This document shows positions 22,451 to 35,781 of a stretch of DNA of 64,000 nucleotides, piece after piece (position 1 is the first letter of the stretch; every line of letters begins with the position of its first letter). The position numbers and the translations under genes are program-made. The stretch is from Rhynochetos jubatus (Eukaryota > Chordata > Aves > Eurypygiformes > Rhynochetidae): the NCBI GenBank assembly GCA_027574665.1, contig CM050654.1, positions 13,324,142 through 13,388,141 on the forward strand. The letters run 5' to 3'. A model generated the notes under the pieces. It searched no databases. It saw only the letters and a program-made list of their open reading frames with translations, and had not been told where the DNA came from.

Positions 22451-24789
22451 TTGCCAGGTTGTATTTGATGGAGGTGAAAACACACTTTAGCCTTTACGAC
22501 TGTCAGCGCGAAGAACTCAAAGCCTTTCAATCAACTCAGAGACTGCCTGGTGTTCCCAGAGACTCTCAAGTAGGCAGGCTGTCCTGAAAACAAGGCTGGG
22601 ATGACCTTAGAGGTGTAATTTGGGGTCTGCTAGCAGAGGGAACTAGCAAATAACATGACCACTCCTCAAAATATTCCAACTCTTCCAACCCTTAACGAAT
22701 GGGAGTGGCAGCACCAACAGTACCACTAGAGTCAGGTGTACTGTGGTCATTTAATGAGCAGTGCTGCAACCTCTTCCCCTCCTCCGTATCTTCATCCACT
22801 TTGCAAACGCAGACTGCCATGAAAATAGCTCTGCTGACAAACAGGTCTGGAGAAAACAGTGATTCAAATGTCAAGCTCCTAATCAATATAGTTACAAGGT
22901 ACCGCCTGACAAAAATGCTTGATTTGATGATGGCAAGAGCTGGAATGTAGACAAATGCGCGTCAGGAGAACCACCCCCGTGGGAAAGCTGCTTTGCAAAA
23001 TGATCAAACATTCACAGGCGAAGTCACAGCAACTCAACCCCGAGATACCACACCAGGATCACTGTAGGGTTAATTTCTCATTGGCTGCTGTCTTGGTTTA
23101 CTTTTTGGATGCTTAAAATAAAAACTTCAAAGATTATCTTGATAATGGCTACAATAAAATATATTTTAGTCAAATTCAAATCTTTCTGTCTTGCTCAAGT
23201 TTGCATTATGCAAATTGTCTGCTCCAACCTAAACCCTACAGCACTTTCCATATAAACTACATCGCTTAACTCTCACTGAGCTTAGGCAGGGCACAGACTT
23301 GCAGTCCTTACAGGACCCTGCACTGCTCCTTATCCTTCTGGTGTTGCTTCAACATCTACCAGCTTCTGCAACATTATTGTTACCACAGGCAATAAAAAAA
23401 ACCTAAAAGAGATTTTCTAATAATTCTGTGCCTGTAATATATAACAATATCATGCTTAACTCTTACTAGTGATTTTTTTTAGCTGAGAAAACTGTATGAA
23501 AGTAAAGGCAATTTTAGCTGAACTGATTAGGTTTTTTAGAAATAGTTATTTTTCAAGATTACAGAACTCTGCTGAATTGCATTCATTGACTTTTATGAAT
23601 ATTTATGAGACAGCAACAAAGCTTATCCTAAGAACAGCACTACATTTTAATGATGTGAAAGGCAGAATAGGCCAAACCTTTCATGTGCTTCATATCTTGA
23701 TTTGGGGAATTTAAAGTCAGAACTGCTGAAAGAACACAGAAACAGAGACATGAAAGTGTATTTTACATAGTTCTAATTGTTGGATCTTCTGCATTACACC
23801 TCCTCTTCAAGTTAAAAAAGCCCTGAGTCTGGGACACATTTAAAATAAGGCAATTGTGACAAAAGTAGGACTTTTGCTAATAAACGAGAAAGATTGAGCT
23901 GTTTTTTATTCTGATAATTTAAAAAGTGAAAACCTGAAAATCCAACACATCTGTAAATTTACCAAGAATACTAGGAGAGCTGGCAAAAAATGTTGCCCTG
24001 CATACAGGATTTAAGGATTATAACGGATGTTGCTGGGCTGCCCTAGCACTGTGTGATGGCTTCATTAAGGGCACAGTATCCTGGCTTAGGAGGTCACTCT
24101 CAAAGGAAGTCAGGAGTGTGTCTGTTTTTCCGGACTCCACATGTCAGCAATATACACAGCATGAAATGATCTCTCCTACTGCTCTCTCCCACAAATTAAA
24201 AGGCAGTGTTGGACGAAGACACGAGTCTGACTGTGCTGGTTCCTGTAGGCTTTTGTACTGGTCCTTTTTTATAGCATCAGAGAAAGTCAGAGGTTAAGTG
24301 AGGAAAGATAAACTGAAAAAGGCATGAGAGAAAAATAGGGAGAAAAAATTATTTGGGAGGAGAAAGGAGGAAAAAAATTCTCCAAGCCCAAAAAGGCAAG
24401 GGTCATTTTATGAGTAATATGTGGGTCTGGAAACAGACTGCTATTTCACGGATTGATTCCCTGACCTTGGAAAAGACATGCTACCTTTTTTGCTTCTATT
24501 ACTTATCTGTAGATAATAATGCTAGCTTTCTTACCAGCGTCTTAAGATCCCTTCATGGAAATACGAGCATTAATATATTGCAGTCAGACAGAGAGAGCCA
24601 GACTGGACCTGATGAAAGATTACTTACATCCTGCTCTCAGTTTAATAAAAATATCTCTCAGGATGTTACTAAAAGATTGACTTCTGTCTCTGCTGCATAG
24701 GCTACAACTGTATTAACAAAAAAATTTGTAATTTATGAATATGTACACAGTGATTTCTTTTATGAGCTTGTGAATGGCTTCTCTACACC
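22451..24789. other. Intergenic, nothing recognised
   Basis: AT-rich sequence between the BOLL island and the first LTR. There are no exons, known repeats or RNA genes that I can support. Confidence 0.55.
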
Positions 24790-25330
24790 TGTTGTACTTT
24801 AGCCCCTGTAAGCAACCAAGTACCTCACAGCCGCTCACTAACCTCCTCCTCTGCAGCAGGATAGGGGAGAGAATTGGAGGAAAAAATGAGAGAACTTGTG
24901 GGTTGAGATAAGAACAGTTTAATAAGTGAAAGCAAGTGAAATAAAATAACTATACTAATAATACTATGTAATGAAAATATACTACTACTAATGATAATAA
25001 TATGTAATTAAAGAAAAAAAAAAAGGAAAAAGGGAAGAAAACCAAAATGATACAACTGCTCACCACCAGCTGGCCAATGCTCAGCCAGTCCCCGAGCAGA
25101 GATTTCCCTCCCAGCCAACTCCCCCAGCTTACATTCTGAGCATGACGTTTGATGGCATGAACTGTCCCTTTGGTCAGTTTGGGTCAGCTGCCCGGGCTGT
25201 ATATACACATTCCTTAGCAACAACTGGAAACAGTACTGTGTTACCAATATTCTTCTCTGCACAAATCCAAAGCATAGCCTCATACCAGCTACTGTGGGGA
25301 AAATTAACACTATCCCAAGTAAAACCAGCA
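24790..25330 (+). mobile_element. Solo LTR of an avian endogenous retrovirus, copy 1
   Basis: Starts TGTTGTACTTTAGCCCC and ends TAAAACCAGCA, with the order of blocks typical of a common neoavian LTR. These blocks are 'GTGGGTTGAGATAAGAACAG', an A-rich low-complexity stretch, 'CTGAGCATGACGTTTGATGG', 'CCCTTTGGTCAGTTTGGGTC', 'CCTTAGCAACAACTGG' and a 3' end 'CCAGCTACTGTGGGGAAAA'. A CACC directly before (24786-24789) and directly after (25331-25334) may be a 4-bp target duplication. No internal viral sequence or second LTR is adjacent, so this is a solo LTR. It lacks a segment present in copy 2 after 'GGGCTGT'. Confidence 0.78.
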
Positions 25331-25804
25331 CACCACATTAAGCCCTATCTGGAACAATCAAAAAGCCAAGAGCTTTTCAGTATTCAAGGATTTTGAGGAG
25401 GCCTTCTGGGAGAGTTAACAGTACTTAGAAGCAAATGGTAGTGGTCACCTAGGGAGTGCCACTGAATAAAAAAAATTATAGTGAGTGCCATGTGAAAAAT
25501 GCAGAAGGAAATGATGCATTTCTGGGAAGTTTTCCATTTATTCAAATGGGTGTGTATATTTCTCTGATACGACATTCCATCTTACAGCCCCTTTTCGGAC
25601 ACCATTGCCCTTCTTTGGTAGTTAGGCATATCTCCCTTCTAGATGAGCTGTGACTCCTCACCCTATCCCTATTTCCACCATTCTCTCTGCCCTTTGTCTC
25701 TACCTCCTACTTTGTTTCTGGTTGCCCTAACTATATGCTTGCTTCCTCTTTTCTCTGTCACTCTCCTTTCCTCATCATAATGGCTGCACTGGTATCCTCT
25801 ACCT

Positions 25805-26080
25805 CTTTAACCCCTGCAGTCAGCACAGGGTGGGTACAGGGGGGCTCTGGCAGGGTACTGGGTACTTGGGGCTCTGAAGGACTCTAGAATAGTATTGGAA
25901 GGGCTCTGAGAGGTACTGAGGGCACTGGGAGAGGTGCTGAGGGGCTCTCAGGGGGCTATTAGGAGCACTGCAGGGGCTGTTAGGAGCACTGCAGTGTGCT
26001 TGGGTGCTCTGTTGAACTCTGGGGGGTTCTAAGGGCTGCGTACTGGGGTGGGTGAGTGGGGTTCCCACACTGCTTCCTAT
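25805..26080. repeat. Degenerate GC-rich minisatellite-like block
   Basis: Loosely repeated phrases such as 'ggggctctg', 'gtactggg', 'ggagcactgcagggg' and 'ggtgctgaggggctc' recur at about 20-30 base spacing. The clearest unit is 'gctattaggagcactgcaggg' followed by 'gctgttaggagcactgca'. The block is G-rich on the plus strand and poor in C runs. It keeps a 105-residue open frame on the minus strand, with repeated Pro/Ser/Gln phrases (CSAPNSP), which I treat as a by-product. Confidence 0.5.
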
Positions 26081-27334
26081 GGCTCCATCAGGGTGAGCTG
26101 CTCTACTGCTGAGTTGCTCATTTACTTCTTGTTTCACATTTTCCCCACCCTCAGCAATGGATGATCCAGAGGAACATGAGACTTGGATGGTCAGTACACT
26201 GGTCTACTCTCCCGATACAGTTTTCCTAGGGTGGTAGATTTTTATGACATAACAAAAGCATCCTCATTCAGTCCGTCATTGCAGAATACTAACATTACTA
26301 TGGATGATTTCTAGCTCAAAATGTATCATGGCAATAAGTGATTTCTTTCACTTTTAAGAAATACTTAGATGTTATAGCTCAGTTTAAAAATATCTTGTTT
26401 TCCAAAAGTAATGGTCAGCATGACATAGGTTATTGGAACTAAGTCAGTGCATAAGACTGGCTTGTTTTCCGTCTCACTCCAGAGTTCAGACTATATGTCC
26501 TTATTTATAAAGGTGTTTGTGTGTGGGTTTTTTTATATCCTCTAGGGTGGGAAACTTTCTAGAAACTGCTGCATAAAAGTTCCATTGCTGGTGTAACTTG
26601 TAGCAATTAAAATACGGGACATACTGTTAAAAGTGCCAGATCTAGAAAAGTACTTAAAAATGTAGTAGCATCGGTATTTTCACCTGAGTAGAACTGTAAA
26701 GCTTATCAGTACTTTAATAAATGTCCCTAGCAAAGGGAAGCATTATATTACAATCCTCTGTTAAATCTGATAATGTGGTTATTAATAGGAAACACTAAAT
26801 AGGTCTACAGAGAAATCTGATTCCTTTATGTATTATAAAAGCACAGTCCTCCAACAGAACACCATAGGTATGTGTCACATGGAAATATTAATAGATCCCC
26901 AGTTAGGTGGGTGAGGAGAAAATTACCAGGCTCCTCATTTATTTTACCTTAGTACAACAGCCTTGATTGGTTTTTCCTGTCATTTTTTCTCTACTGTGTT
27001 TCTTTTAGTGAAACAAAAATTTAATGCTTATCCTGGCTTTGCTAAATTTTAGTTTTTAATATTCTTTTGCAGTTATCATAATACTATATTTTACATGTTG
27101 CATTGAACTGAATATAAAATTCTGCAGACAGAAGACTATATACAATTGACATGGTATGAAGCACACATGGGGGAAAAATAATTACAAGAAAGATAAAGTA
27201 TGAGGCTTTGCTTGTTCTGGAAGTATAAAGCTACATGGATGTAAGTGCAATTTAATAACACCTATATGCTGCCATGATGTTAAAGGGGTCTGCTTACAAG
27301 GTAAAGAGATTCTTCCTTTCCCAAGTCATTTGAC

Positions 27335-27400
27335 TGCCATCAGATGACTTGGCTCTGGGTTCTAATCCCATCTTTTACAGCTTGATTAGTCAAGTCTGAT
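27335..27400 (+). mobile_element. Possible MIR-type tRNA-derived SINE fragment
   Basis: The phrase around 'GGCTCTGGGTTCTAATCCCA' followed by 'CAGCTTGATTAG' resembles the B-box-containing core of ancient MIR SINEs. Only about 60 bases are alignable by eye, so the call is weak. Confidence 0.3.
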
Positions 27401-27551
27401 ATAGACTAAATATATAGATATATGTCTAGATATAGATTGCAAATAAAAAAAATAAGCAAAGAAGAATCTCACTGTAGATAGGATGTTGTTAATCTATTCC
27501 ACATACTCGTGGAAATTTTTGAGAGTTGTGTTGTAATTTTCTATTCTAATG

Positions 27552-27593
27552 TTCTATTCTATTCTATTCTATTCTATTCTATTCTATTCTATT
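27552..27593 (+). repeat. (TTCTA)n microsatellite
   Basis: About eight perfect pentamers ending in a short T run. Purity suggests it is polymorphic. Confidence 0.95.
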
Positions 27594-30500
27594 TTTCTGT
27601 ATTGTGTTTCAGATCCAATAATCCAAAAGGCCAGGAGCTTTTCTCCCTATTGACTTTAGTGATTTGAAGTAGAATGCCACACAAATACAGTGAAAGAGCC
27701 AAACCATGTTACTGTTGGCCATTACATTTTTTTCTTTCTTTCTTTTCTGTGCATGTGGTAATTTACTCCTTACATGCAGGTTTTTTCAGATTCAGATAAG
27801 ACGGCTGCTTCTGGTTTAGTAGGTACCTCATTTATGGGTGAATACTTACATATATCCCTACATATTTCTGTTGCTTTTTTACTACTGATACTCAAAACTT
27901 CCACATGTAAGAGTGAAGGAAAAGTATAACATAACATAATGGCTATTGCTTAGAAATATTAGCTGAATATAGCAGCAAAATATTTAACCTTTACTTAATT
28001 TTCTCATCTTTCCTGCACTGAACTGTATAATATGGTATGGAATGAAATATAAACCAACCTACCATTGACCATTCTCCTGTGTAAGAAAAGCTTCTGTAGT
28101 TGCAACCCCAAGTGGCATCAGTTCAGGATGGTTATGAAGATATCAAATATACCAAGAAGTGTTGTGTTTTCCAGTGGTTTCCTTCCTCCTTTACAGAAGT
28201 TATGTACCTGATAGGAGTCAAACGAGAAATGGGATGAAGGCAGCTCAGTACAGGAAGACAAGTTTATGCTTGGTCTCATTCTCTGCATTATGGTTTGATT
28301 TTCTTTCTGTGACAGTTGATTAAAATGAATATGGCATTTAATGGTGAAAAGGAGAATTGCAACTATAAAATGCCAGTTGCAGAGGTGAAGGTAGTACATT
28401 ATACAACCTCTGACTTTGATATCCTTTCTAAATACTTGGTTTCTGATATTCATAATCAATTATAGAGAAATAAGCCTGGCAAACTTTAATGGGCAACACT
28501 TCATCATAATCTACTTGCATGATGAAATAGAGTATTTTATCTGGAGGTCTCAAATAACTATACAAAGAAGGCCCCTTCCTATGAAAATTTCTATTATTTA
28601 AAAAATGTTATTAGGTACATAGGAAGAATAAGAACTCAAAGAACCGATTTTTAAAAAGGATTGCTAATCTTTCCCTACTTATGGGGACACTAAATTTGAG
28701 TTGGTTTTATGCAACACGAAGAGATGTTTCCATATTAATTCTGTTAGAATCAAGCTTTATAACATCTATTATCTTGCCTATGTAATTAGGGCATTTTTTC
28801 TTTGTTTCTTTTTTTTTTTTTTTATTTTGCTAAAATTGCAATTAACTTTTTTTTCCTGTATTTTGTAGAATACAATCTCTTCCTCTGGCATTCATGAGCT
28901 CTGTAATAGTTTTGCCTTTCATTCAAATCAAGGCTTTCAAAGTATTTGGGCTGATACGTAATTTGAATTCAATTTGATTTACTTGCAGTGGCTCTTAGGA
29001 AATAATTCAGTGTAAATTTTGGCCCACACTATGGACCCAGGGATTTACAAAACAAGAAACATCATTATTCCTTTCCTTTTTGCTATCCTCCCTAAAATCA
29101 CAAACCTTTGAGTAGTATACTCTGTTCAAGTATGGTTCACTGAGCCTTATTGTGTACAATATCTGCTCATAAAAACACTTGTTGGCATCTTTGGACATCA
29201 CACTTGAAGAGTATATGTGGGAAAAGTCCTGCTGTCTTTTGACATCAACATAGCCCGAAGAGTTAATATCCTTTAGTTTTTAATCTCCCCCAATCATGCT
29301 CTTGAGTCTGACTGTACATCTGAGATTAGATGAAGAAAGGGTAACTGGTTGGAATTACAGGATTCATCCAAACCACAGTGTAAATAGGTGTCTTTTAAGT
29401 TTGCCCAACACAGGTATATTTTTCCACATTTATTGTGGATTTGTATGTAGATCTCTGCATTTAGGAGTAAAACTGCTGGCTTTTTACTTGCAGAATGCTT
29501 CACTTTTGCTAATCCTGCTGTAAGATGTAGTGGGAGTTAGTATAAGCTACGGATTTTAAGTGCCATTTTATTTAACCCCACTCAGAAAAGGTATAGATAA
29601 ACCGTGGTTGATGATACTTTCAATTTATGCACGTTAGTATTCCCACAGTGGCAAATTTCAGGAAAATAAGCATACACAGATTAGTCATTAGCTTTTTCAT
29701 ATCCTTAGAATATCTTCTAACCTGACATTAAGAAACATGAGAATTTGCAATAAAAGATTAAATATACTTCATTCCTGATGGAAAGTATTTTGAATCTTCT
29801 TTTAATCCTGTTCAATTAATACCAGAGGAATTTAAGTTATTTTGAGGATCACATTTTTATCATAATTAAATAACTTTTTGTTTGTTTGTTTTGTTCTTTG
29901 AGATGGCTTTTTCTAATGAATTGAGATGGGAAAAATTTGCGTGTATGAGGAACAATCAGACAAGTGTTTATAGCAATTTTTCAAATCCATCTATCTAGCC
30001 ACATATAAGCTTGTATTTGGAAATGGTATGAAGGACTAGACCAAAGTCTGCCTATAACGGTAGTTCCAGTATAAAAAGGATAGACTTTACAGGGTACCTG
30101 TTCTCTGCTCGAATCTACTACCACTTCAAGCCAGTGTAGAATCTGTAAAAAATATTGCTGGGAAACACTGCCTTGAGTTTTTCATAGGAAACCAGCTTTC
30201 TTTGAAATGAAGCAGATGTGGGTGTAGCTCTTTACCCTCTTTCCCTGAGTCCCTAGTCAGGCACGGGAGATGTAAAGGTTGCAATGTACTTCTAACACTG
30301 GGTGCATCTGGTTTAGCATTTTTGTTTGGACCAAGGGTGCAATTTTAAAGCAAATCTCCTGATCATCGTAACTTACCTACTTGGTTCACATCACAAAGGA
30401 ATCTCTGAGTGTGCAAACTAACTTGCAAGTTGAAAATGAAAGAGACGTTGTGCCCCAGGAGTGCCACTCCTGGACTCCAATGTGCAGCTATTCTATCCAT

Positions 30501-33500
30501 GGGACTGGACTAGGGCTTTTCCCAAATAACCGCCACCCAAAATGGCTGTGGATGTCAGGCTGCCAGTACCAGTGCTCTCCCTGTACAGATCCCCTCCTAT
30601 TACACTCTCTGATACTTTTCCTCTCATCTCAGGAGCCCCAGAAAGAATTCAAAATGAGTAGTCTTTTCTCCTGATGATCGGGCTAGTGCGTATCCCCTCA
30701 GTGGTCCAAGGCTGCACATGATTAACTTGCTTACACCTAAACCTAGATAAGCAATGCAAAAATTTTTCAGAAGGCGCATGTTAAGAGGAAGATGTTGTGT
30801 CTGATTAACAGGCAGAAGAATAGCCTACATTCCATGCTTGGTATACTGCCCAAATTTCCTTCAAATTCTTTAACTGCACAGTAAATATGAATGTGGCTAC
30901 TGCTGACATTGCTAGCAATTTTCTTCTGAGATGGCAAGATTAGAGACCACAACAGTAGCTTTTTAATTGGGATATTACCAGAATGCTTTCTATCCTCAGT
31001 AAGAAGAATTCCTGGTTAACAGGTATCATTTAACATTCATGCTGCTTCCCTAGCAGCTGCACAGTTCATAATAATCCAGATATTCCCAGAAAGTTGTATG
31101 TAAGTGCATGGGAACCATGGTGCCACATATATTTCTAGCACTGAATATATCCATTGAGCTAGCAAGGATGTGAAAGGCCGTGACATAGTACACTGGCACA
31201 CAATTGTACCTGTTGATAGCTAATTAGCAGGGAGGGGAAAACGGCATACAACTATTGCATCATACTGTTCGTAGCAGTTAACAAGTAGACTTACACAGCC
31301 TGAAAGGTAGCAACAACTACAACTAGATTTCTCTGTATGGGTCACAGTCAAAGAAATAGTAAAAGCAATGATCAGAAGAGTTTAGAAGAGCTTTGTGAAA
31401 AAGACAGCCATTGGTAAAAATTCTCATTAAGTGAAATTACCACCTACCTTAAACAAGAGCCATTATTATTAAGTATCATTAGACTTGAATAAGAATTGAT
31501 CTTTAAGACGACTCTAAATCCTCAAGACAATCTCTGTTATAATGTATACAACATGCCTTCCCTTCCCTCCTCTAAACTTAAGCAACTAGCAACTAAACAC
31601 GGGGAACTTGAGAAAGCATCACTACTTGCACAAATGCATAAACTCTGTTTTGCGTAGGTTGTAGCACCACTTCTGGGATCATCTGATGCTCTTTGTTAAA
31701 AACCTTATTTTCATTTACTTGTTAACTTCCTGAACTGCAATCACTTTGGCCAAAATTTGAAGATGGCTATATGACTCCTGTTGTGATTCTTTATTTATGT
31801 GAGGGAAATGGATTCCTGTTGAACATCTACCCTTGAAAATCAGAATAGGAAAAAATTGTTTCTGATTATTTACACAAACAAACCAACATGTGGCATTTTA
31901 CCAACCTCCCTAGAAAAGTTCTAATGTCAGCTTCTTTACAGCTGATGTAAAATTTGGTAGAAGAATCACTTCCTTATCAGGGATGTGCTCTTTCCTGTCT
32001 ACAAAATCATGTTCAAATGTTGCTACCTGCTATGCCTCTGAGAAAATTGTTTACAGAATCTCTGTATCACATTTTACTCCCCTGGCATTACCTAGTCCAA
32101 GCTCCATTCAGTCGTCTCTGCAGCTGGGGAGCAGTTGTGCTGTACCACAGTGGAAGTTAACCAGCAGAGCCAGGAGCAATGATGTTGTCCTTCCTGTTTG
32201 CAGTCACCCATCACTGTGCCCAGGCTGGGGCTGAAGAAAGCTGTATCAGTCGAACACACAGTGGTAAGAGCTGAGTCTGCAGGGGAGGGAGCAAACGGGT
32301 AAAGCAAGTCCAGACCAGAAGCAATGAAAGAAGTACCCCCAGCGGTGGCACAAAATGCCACAACCATTCTGGCAACGGTGTCCAGTGGTCCTCTCAGGTC
32401 CTGTGCTGAGTGGTCTACCGTAGCTGGTGAGCGACAAAAGATGGTAGCAGTAACTAGGAGGATCCAGGGATGGGAAGGAGTAAGAATGAGACGGTGAGTG
32501 CCAGAACACCTTGCTATAGTTTGAAGGACAAGAAGGTGGGTGACAGTAAATTGTCATGTCTGGAGGAAGGTGAGAAGACCTGGGACAGGGCTCAAGGTGA
32601 GGAAAGCAGTGTCATTCACAGAGATTACCGTGTGCAGTGAGAGGAGCTGCAGTCCTATACCATTTTACATGATAGCAGTGTTTGCACCCAAGGACTGCAC
32701 TGGGACCACTAACCTTAATTCTGGTTTTTGCTAACTTTTGGGTGGCTCTTTGCAGTCCTAATGATCTTTTCACGTGCACTGATCTCCATACAGAAATCAA
32801 TGTATTCCACTCCAAGGACTTGGGCCTGTGTCAACATAGTAAGCAGTGGCTGTATAATAGGATTAAACATGAGCTAATTGAGGTCCTGATTTTACCCTTT
32901 CTCATACTTAATGGGCGTATTTGTTTGGGAAAATAATACTGCTAAAATAAAGGATTATTCCTTGGAGCTAAGAATTGGCAGGAAACTTCCATTACTGCAG
33001 TATTCTAATTATTAAAAACACTGTACTATCTGTCGGTCAAAAGAATTCATCAGTCACTTCAGCTGGAACAAGAAAATCATTAAGATAGAGGCATATCATA
33101 AAAGTACTTCTTGCTGTTACAGAAGACACAACATTTATACTATCTAGAACATAAAATGTGTTAGCGTGGCTTTTTCAACTAAGTAGGAAGCAAGACAAAA
33201 CAAGAATTAACAAAAAAAAAAAAAGGAGATATTGAATCAAGTAGTGCAAATATTCTTTTAAATTTAACAAAAAATGGAATCATACACGGTTTATTTTAAA
33301 TTAATACTATGACATTGTGACTGTATTTGCTTTACACTGACTTGAATTTGCCTTTTTTTTCCCCGCAGCCTGAAAACTTCATAATAGTTTTACAGGCAAA
33401 ATATGATTCAGGGTTGTATTACCAAAACCTGAATGAAGCTTAGCAACAAATACACATTGTTTATAATATCATATTCAGGATGTAACAGCACAGACACAAT

Positions 33501-35633
33501 AACCATCAAGGTTTAAAAAACCCAGTACTTTAAGAGTTACGTAGCAGTACATTTTCTCATCAGTAGCTTTGCATAAGTCTCACCAATTCTAAAATGAATT
33601 ATGATTTGCTATCATTGCAAATGCATACTTGAAGAAATTACAACTTGTTCCCTATTGCTCCTTCCTGGTCTTGCAAATTAAATGTTCCTGACACAGGAAA
33701 AGATGTCAGTTTTCACACTTCATCAGCCATGGTCAATTGGTACAGGAGCACCACTTTGAGCTCCCAGCAGAACACTTAATTTTAAGAGCTTCCCAAAATG
33801 CACTATCTAGGTGGAAACTACTGGCTGATGTAAGCTATACTCCAGCACAGCTCCAAGACGACTGTATTTTCAGCTGGTTTATGATACAAAATACACCTAC
33901 TAGGGAACAGTTGTGTGCTTCGAGGATGGAGTAAGTTGAGTGTACATAAAAATACATTAAAACAGACACTGCAGACACTTGCTGACTCGTGTTCATCAGA
34001 CAGTTTTTTAATCTGTTGTCTTGCCTTGTCTTGAGTGAATTCCTTGACTGTTCTTGACAATCTGTCCCTATCTCTTCTCAAGTAATTGACAATACTGCAG
34101 TGTCTTTTTACAGTGGACTGCATCAGATCATCTTAAAACTGAAGAGAATCCCTTTAAATACACTTATCAGAAAGCCGTCTTGATTTTTTTACTTTCTATG
34201 CAAGCACTTTTAGTGTAAGGCTTCCTTTTGTTAACCCTTTTTGTAAACAGTAGATATTAGAAAGTATCAAAACCAATTGCTTGTTTCTTTCATAACTCAA
34301 GGTTCTTCACATTTACAAACATAAGCAGATAGATATGGATGCCTCAGAAGCATCCAGAGATGTGAGGTCTGAAATACAGTACTGAAAAATAGCTGAGCTT
34401 TGATTCTGTTCTGGAGAGAATTTTAACTAAACTCTCTTGTAGCTGTAGCACACATAGTTCTAAAACCTCTGCATCTTGTGGACAAAACAAATATGATTTG
34501 GTTTGTGTTCCCTGTAGGCTTGATGTTTATGAAACTTAAAATCTGTAGACCCTTTTTAGTTAAAGACTTCAGATGTCAAAGATTATAATTTAAGGTGAAA
34601 ATGAAACAATTTTAAACTTCTGATCTCAGAAGACAAATGCATTCGACTACAAATATCCCTCTTAATTTGAAATGTGGAAGACATCTTAGAAAGGATAAAG
34701 TTCTTTAATATGTTATATACATCTGTCTGTGCAACATGCTACAGTTTAATTTCTGGTAAATGCAGCAGATTCCAGCTATGAGAGTTTCTTGCTGGTCCCA
34801 AATAATTAAACCAGTGATAGGATTTCACAAAATACATGAAAAAGTTGCAACATATTTCTGCATGAAGTAGTAATACCCTCTGATACAGTGAGATAATTAC
34901 CTTTTCTGGTGTCTTTAAAACTGTATTCTTAGGTCAGGCTGTGTGACAGTATGTGGATGTGTGCACCATAAACTTTTATTTGTTGGGTTTTTTCCTCTTT
35001 GGTGCAGTCACTTGGTATCATGTTCTCTCTCTTGTACAGTACAGGCTGGCTCCACTCCCTTACCAGTCTTTTCTCTCCAGTATTTTTTAAGAGAAATGTT
35101 TCTTCAATGTGAAAATTTTGTGTTTTCTTTCAGAGTAACTGATTTTGTGGCCTTTCTCACTGAAAAAAAACTCCAGACAAACCAACTCTTGTATACATGT
35201 ATTAGGACATATTTTTTTACATCAAATTTGGATAGAAGCTGATGCAAATAAAGTTCAGTGTTATTTAGATCTGTCCTCAATTCGCATTTCTTTGTGTGAA
35301 CATGTTGAATGCCTTGTTCATGTTATGTTCAGTTACGGGGTTTTTACATGGAATTGTAACTAAATTCCACCCGAAGAATTGCGAAGGACGGCACCGCCCC
35401 CGCACTAACTCTTCACGGCGGACCACGGCTCTTCGCCAGGCTGCCAGGAGATCCCCTTGCCCTGACGATGGCTCCTCTTCCCCGCCTCCCGTTGAGGCGC
35501 AGCACCCGGGACCGCGCGGTACCTGGGGCCGGGGCCGCTGCGGGCGCGGGAACTGGCAGCGGCTGTTGCGCGGGCTCCGCGCCGCAAGGGGGCGGTGTTG
35601 GCTCTGCAGCGACGGGCGCCGCGCGCCGGGGAC

Positions 35634-35781
35634 GCTGAGGGGCGCGAAGCTGAGGGGCGCGAAGCTGAGGGGCGCGAAGCTGAGGGGCGCGAAGCTGAGG
35701 GGCGCGAAGCTGAGGGGCGCGAAGCTGAGGGGCGCGAAGCTGAGGGGCGCGAAGCTGAGGGGCGCGAAGCTGAGGGGCGCG
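35634..35781 (+). repeat. 15-bp GC-rich minisatellite (VNTR) in the PLCL1 island
   Basis: Nine consecutive identical copies of GCTGAGGGGCGCGAA run from 35634 to 35768. A tenth, partial copy follows and diverges after 13 bases. Each unit contains two overlapping CpGs. Because 15 is a multiple of three and the unit has no stop, several frames stay open through it, giving artificial (LRGAK)n, (EGREA)n and (RAPQL)n peptides. The perfect identity of units implies recent expansion or gene-conversion-like turnover. Confidence 0.97.

Larger units (their letters stand above)
26151..35375. other. Intergenic region between BOLL and PLCL1
   Basis: About 9 kb of AT-rich sequence. It holds a (TTCTA)n microsatellite, a weak MIR-like fragment near 27.34 kb and a T run at 28809-28823. 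Open frames of 60-113 codons are scattered on both strands (for example 28118-28459 minus and 32246-32557 minus). None shows a motif, splice context or composition that I would call coding. Confidence 0.5.

Noticed and set aside
21318..22468. Long overlapping open frames (up to 181 codons) on both strands of the BOLL CpG island
   Set aside because: Stop codons are rare in GC-rich DNA. All frames are Pro/Arg/Ala/Gly-rich, several overlap on opposite strands, and none has a known motif.
28118..28459. 113-codon minus-strand frame in the intergenic region
   Set aside because: Hydrophobic AT-rich composition, no motif, no splice or promoter context; length is within chance for this amount of sequence.
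35634..35781. CRISPR-like array
   Set aside because: Units are 15 bases and directly adjacent with no unique spacers; this is a minisatellite in a vertebrate genome.
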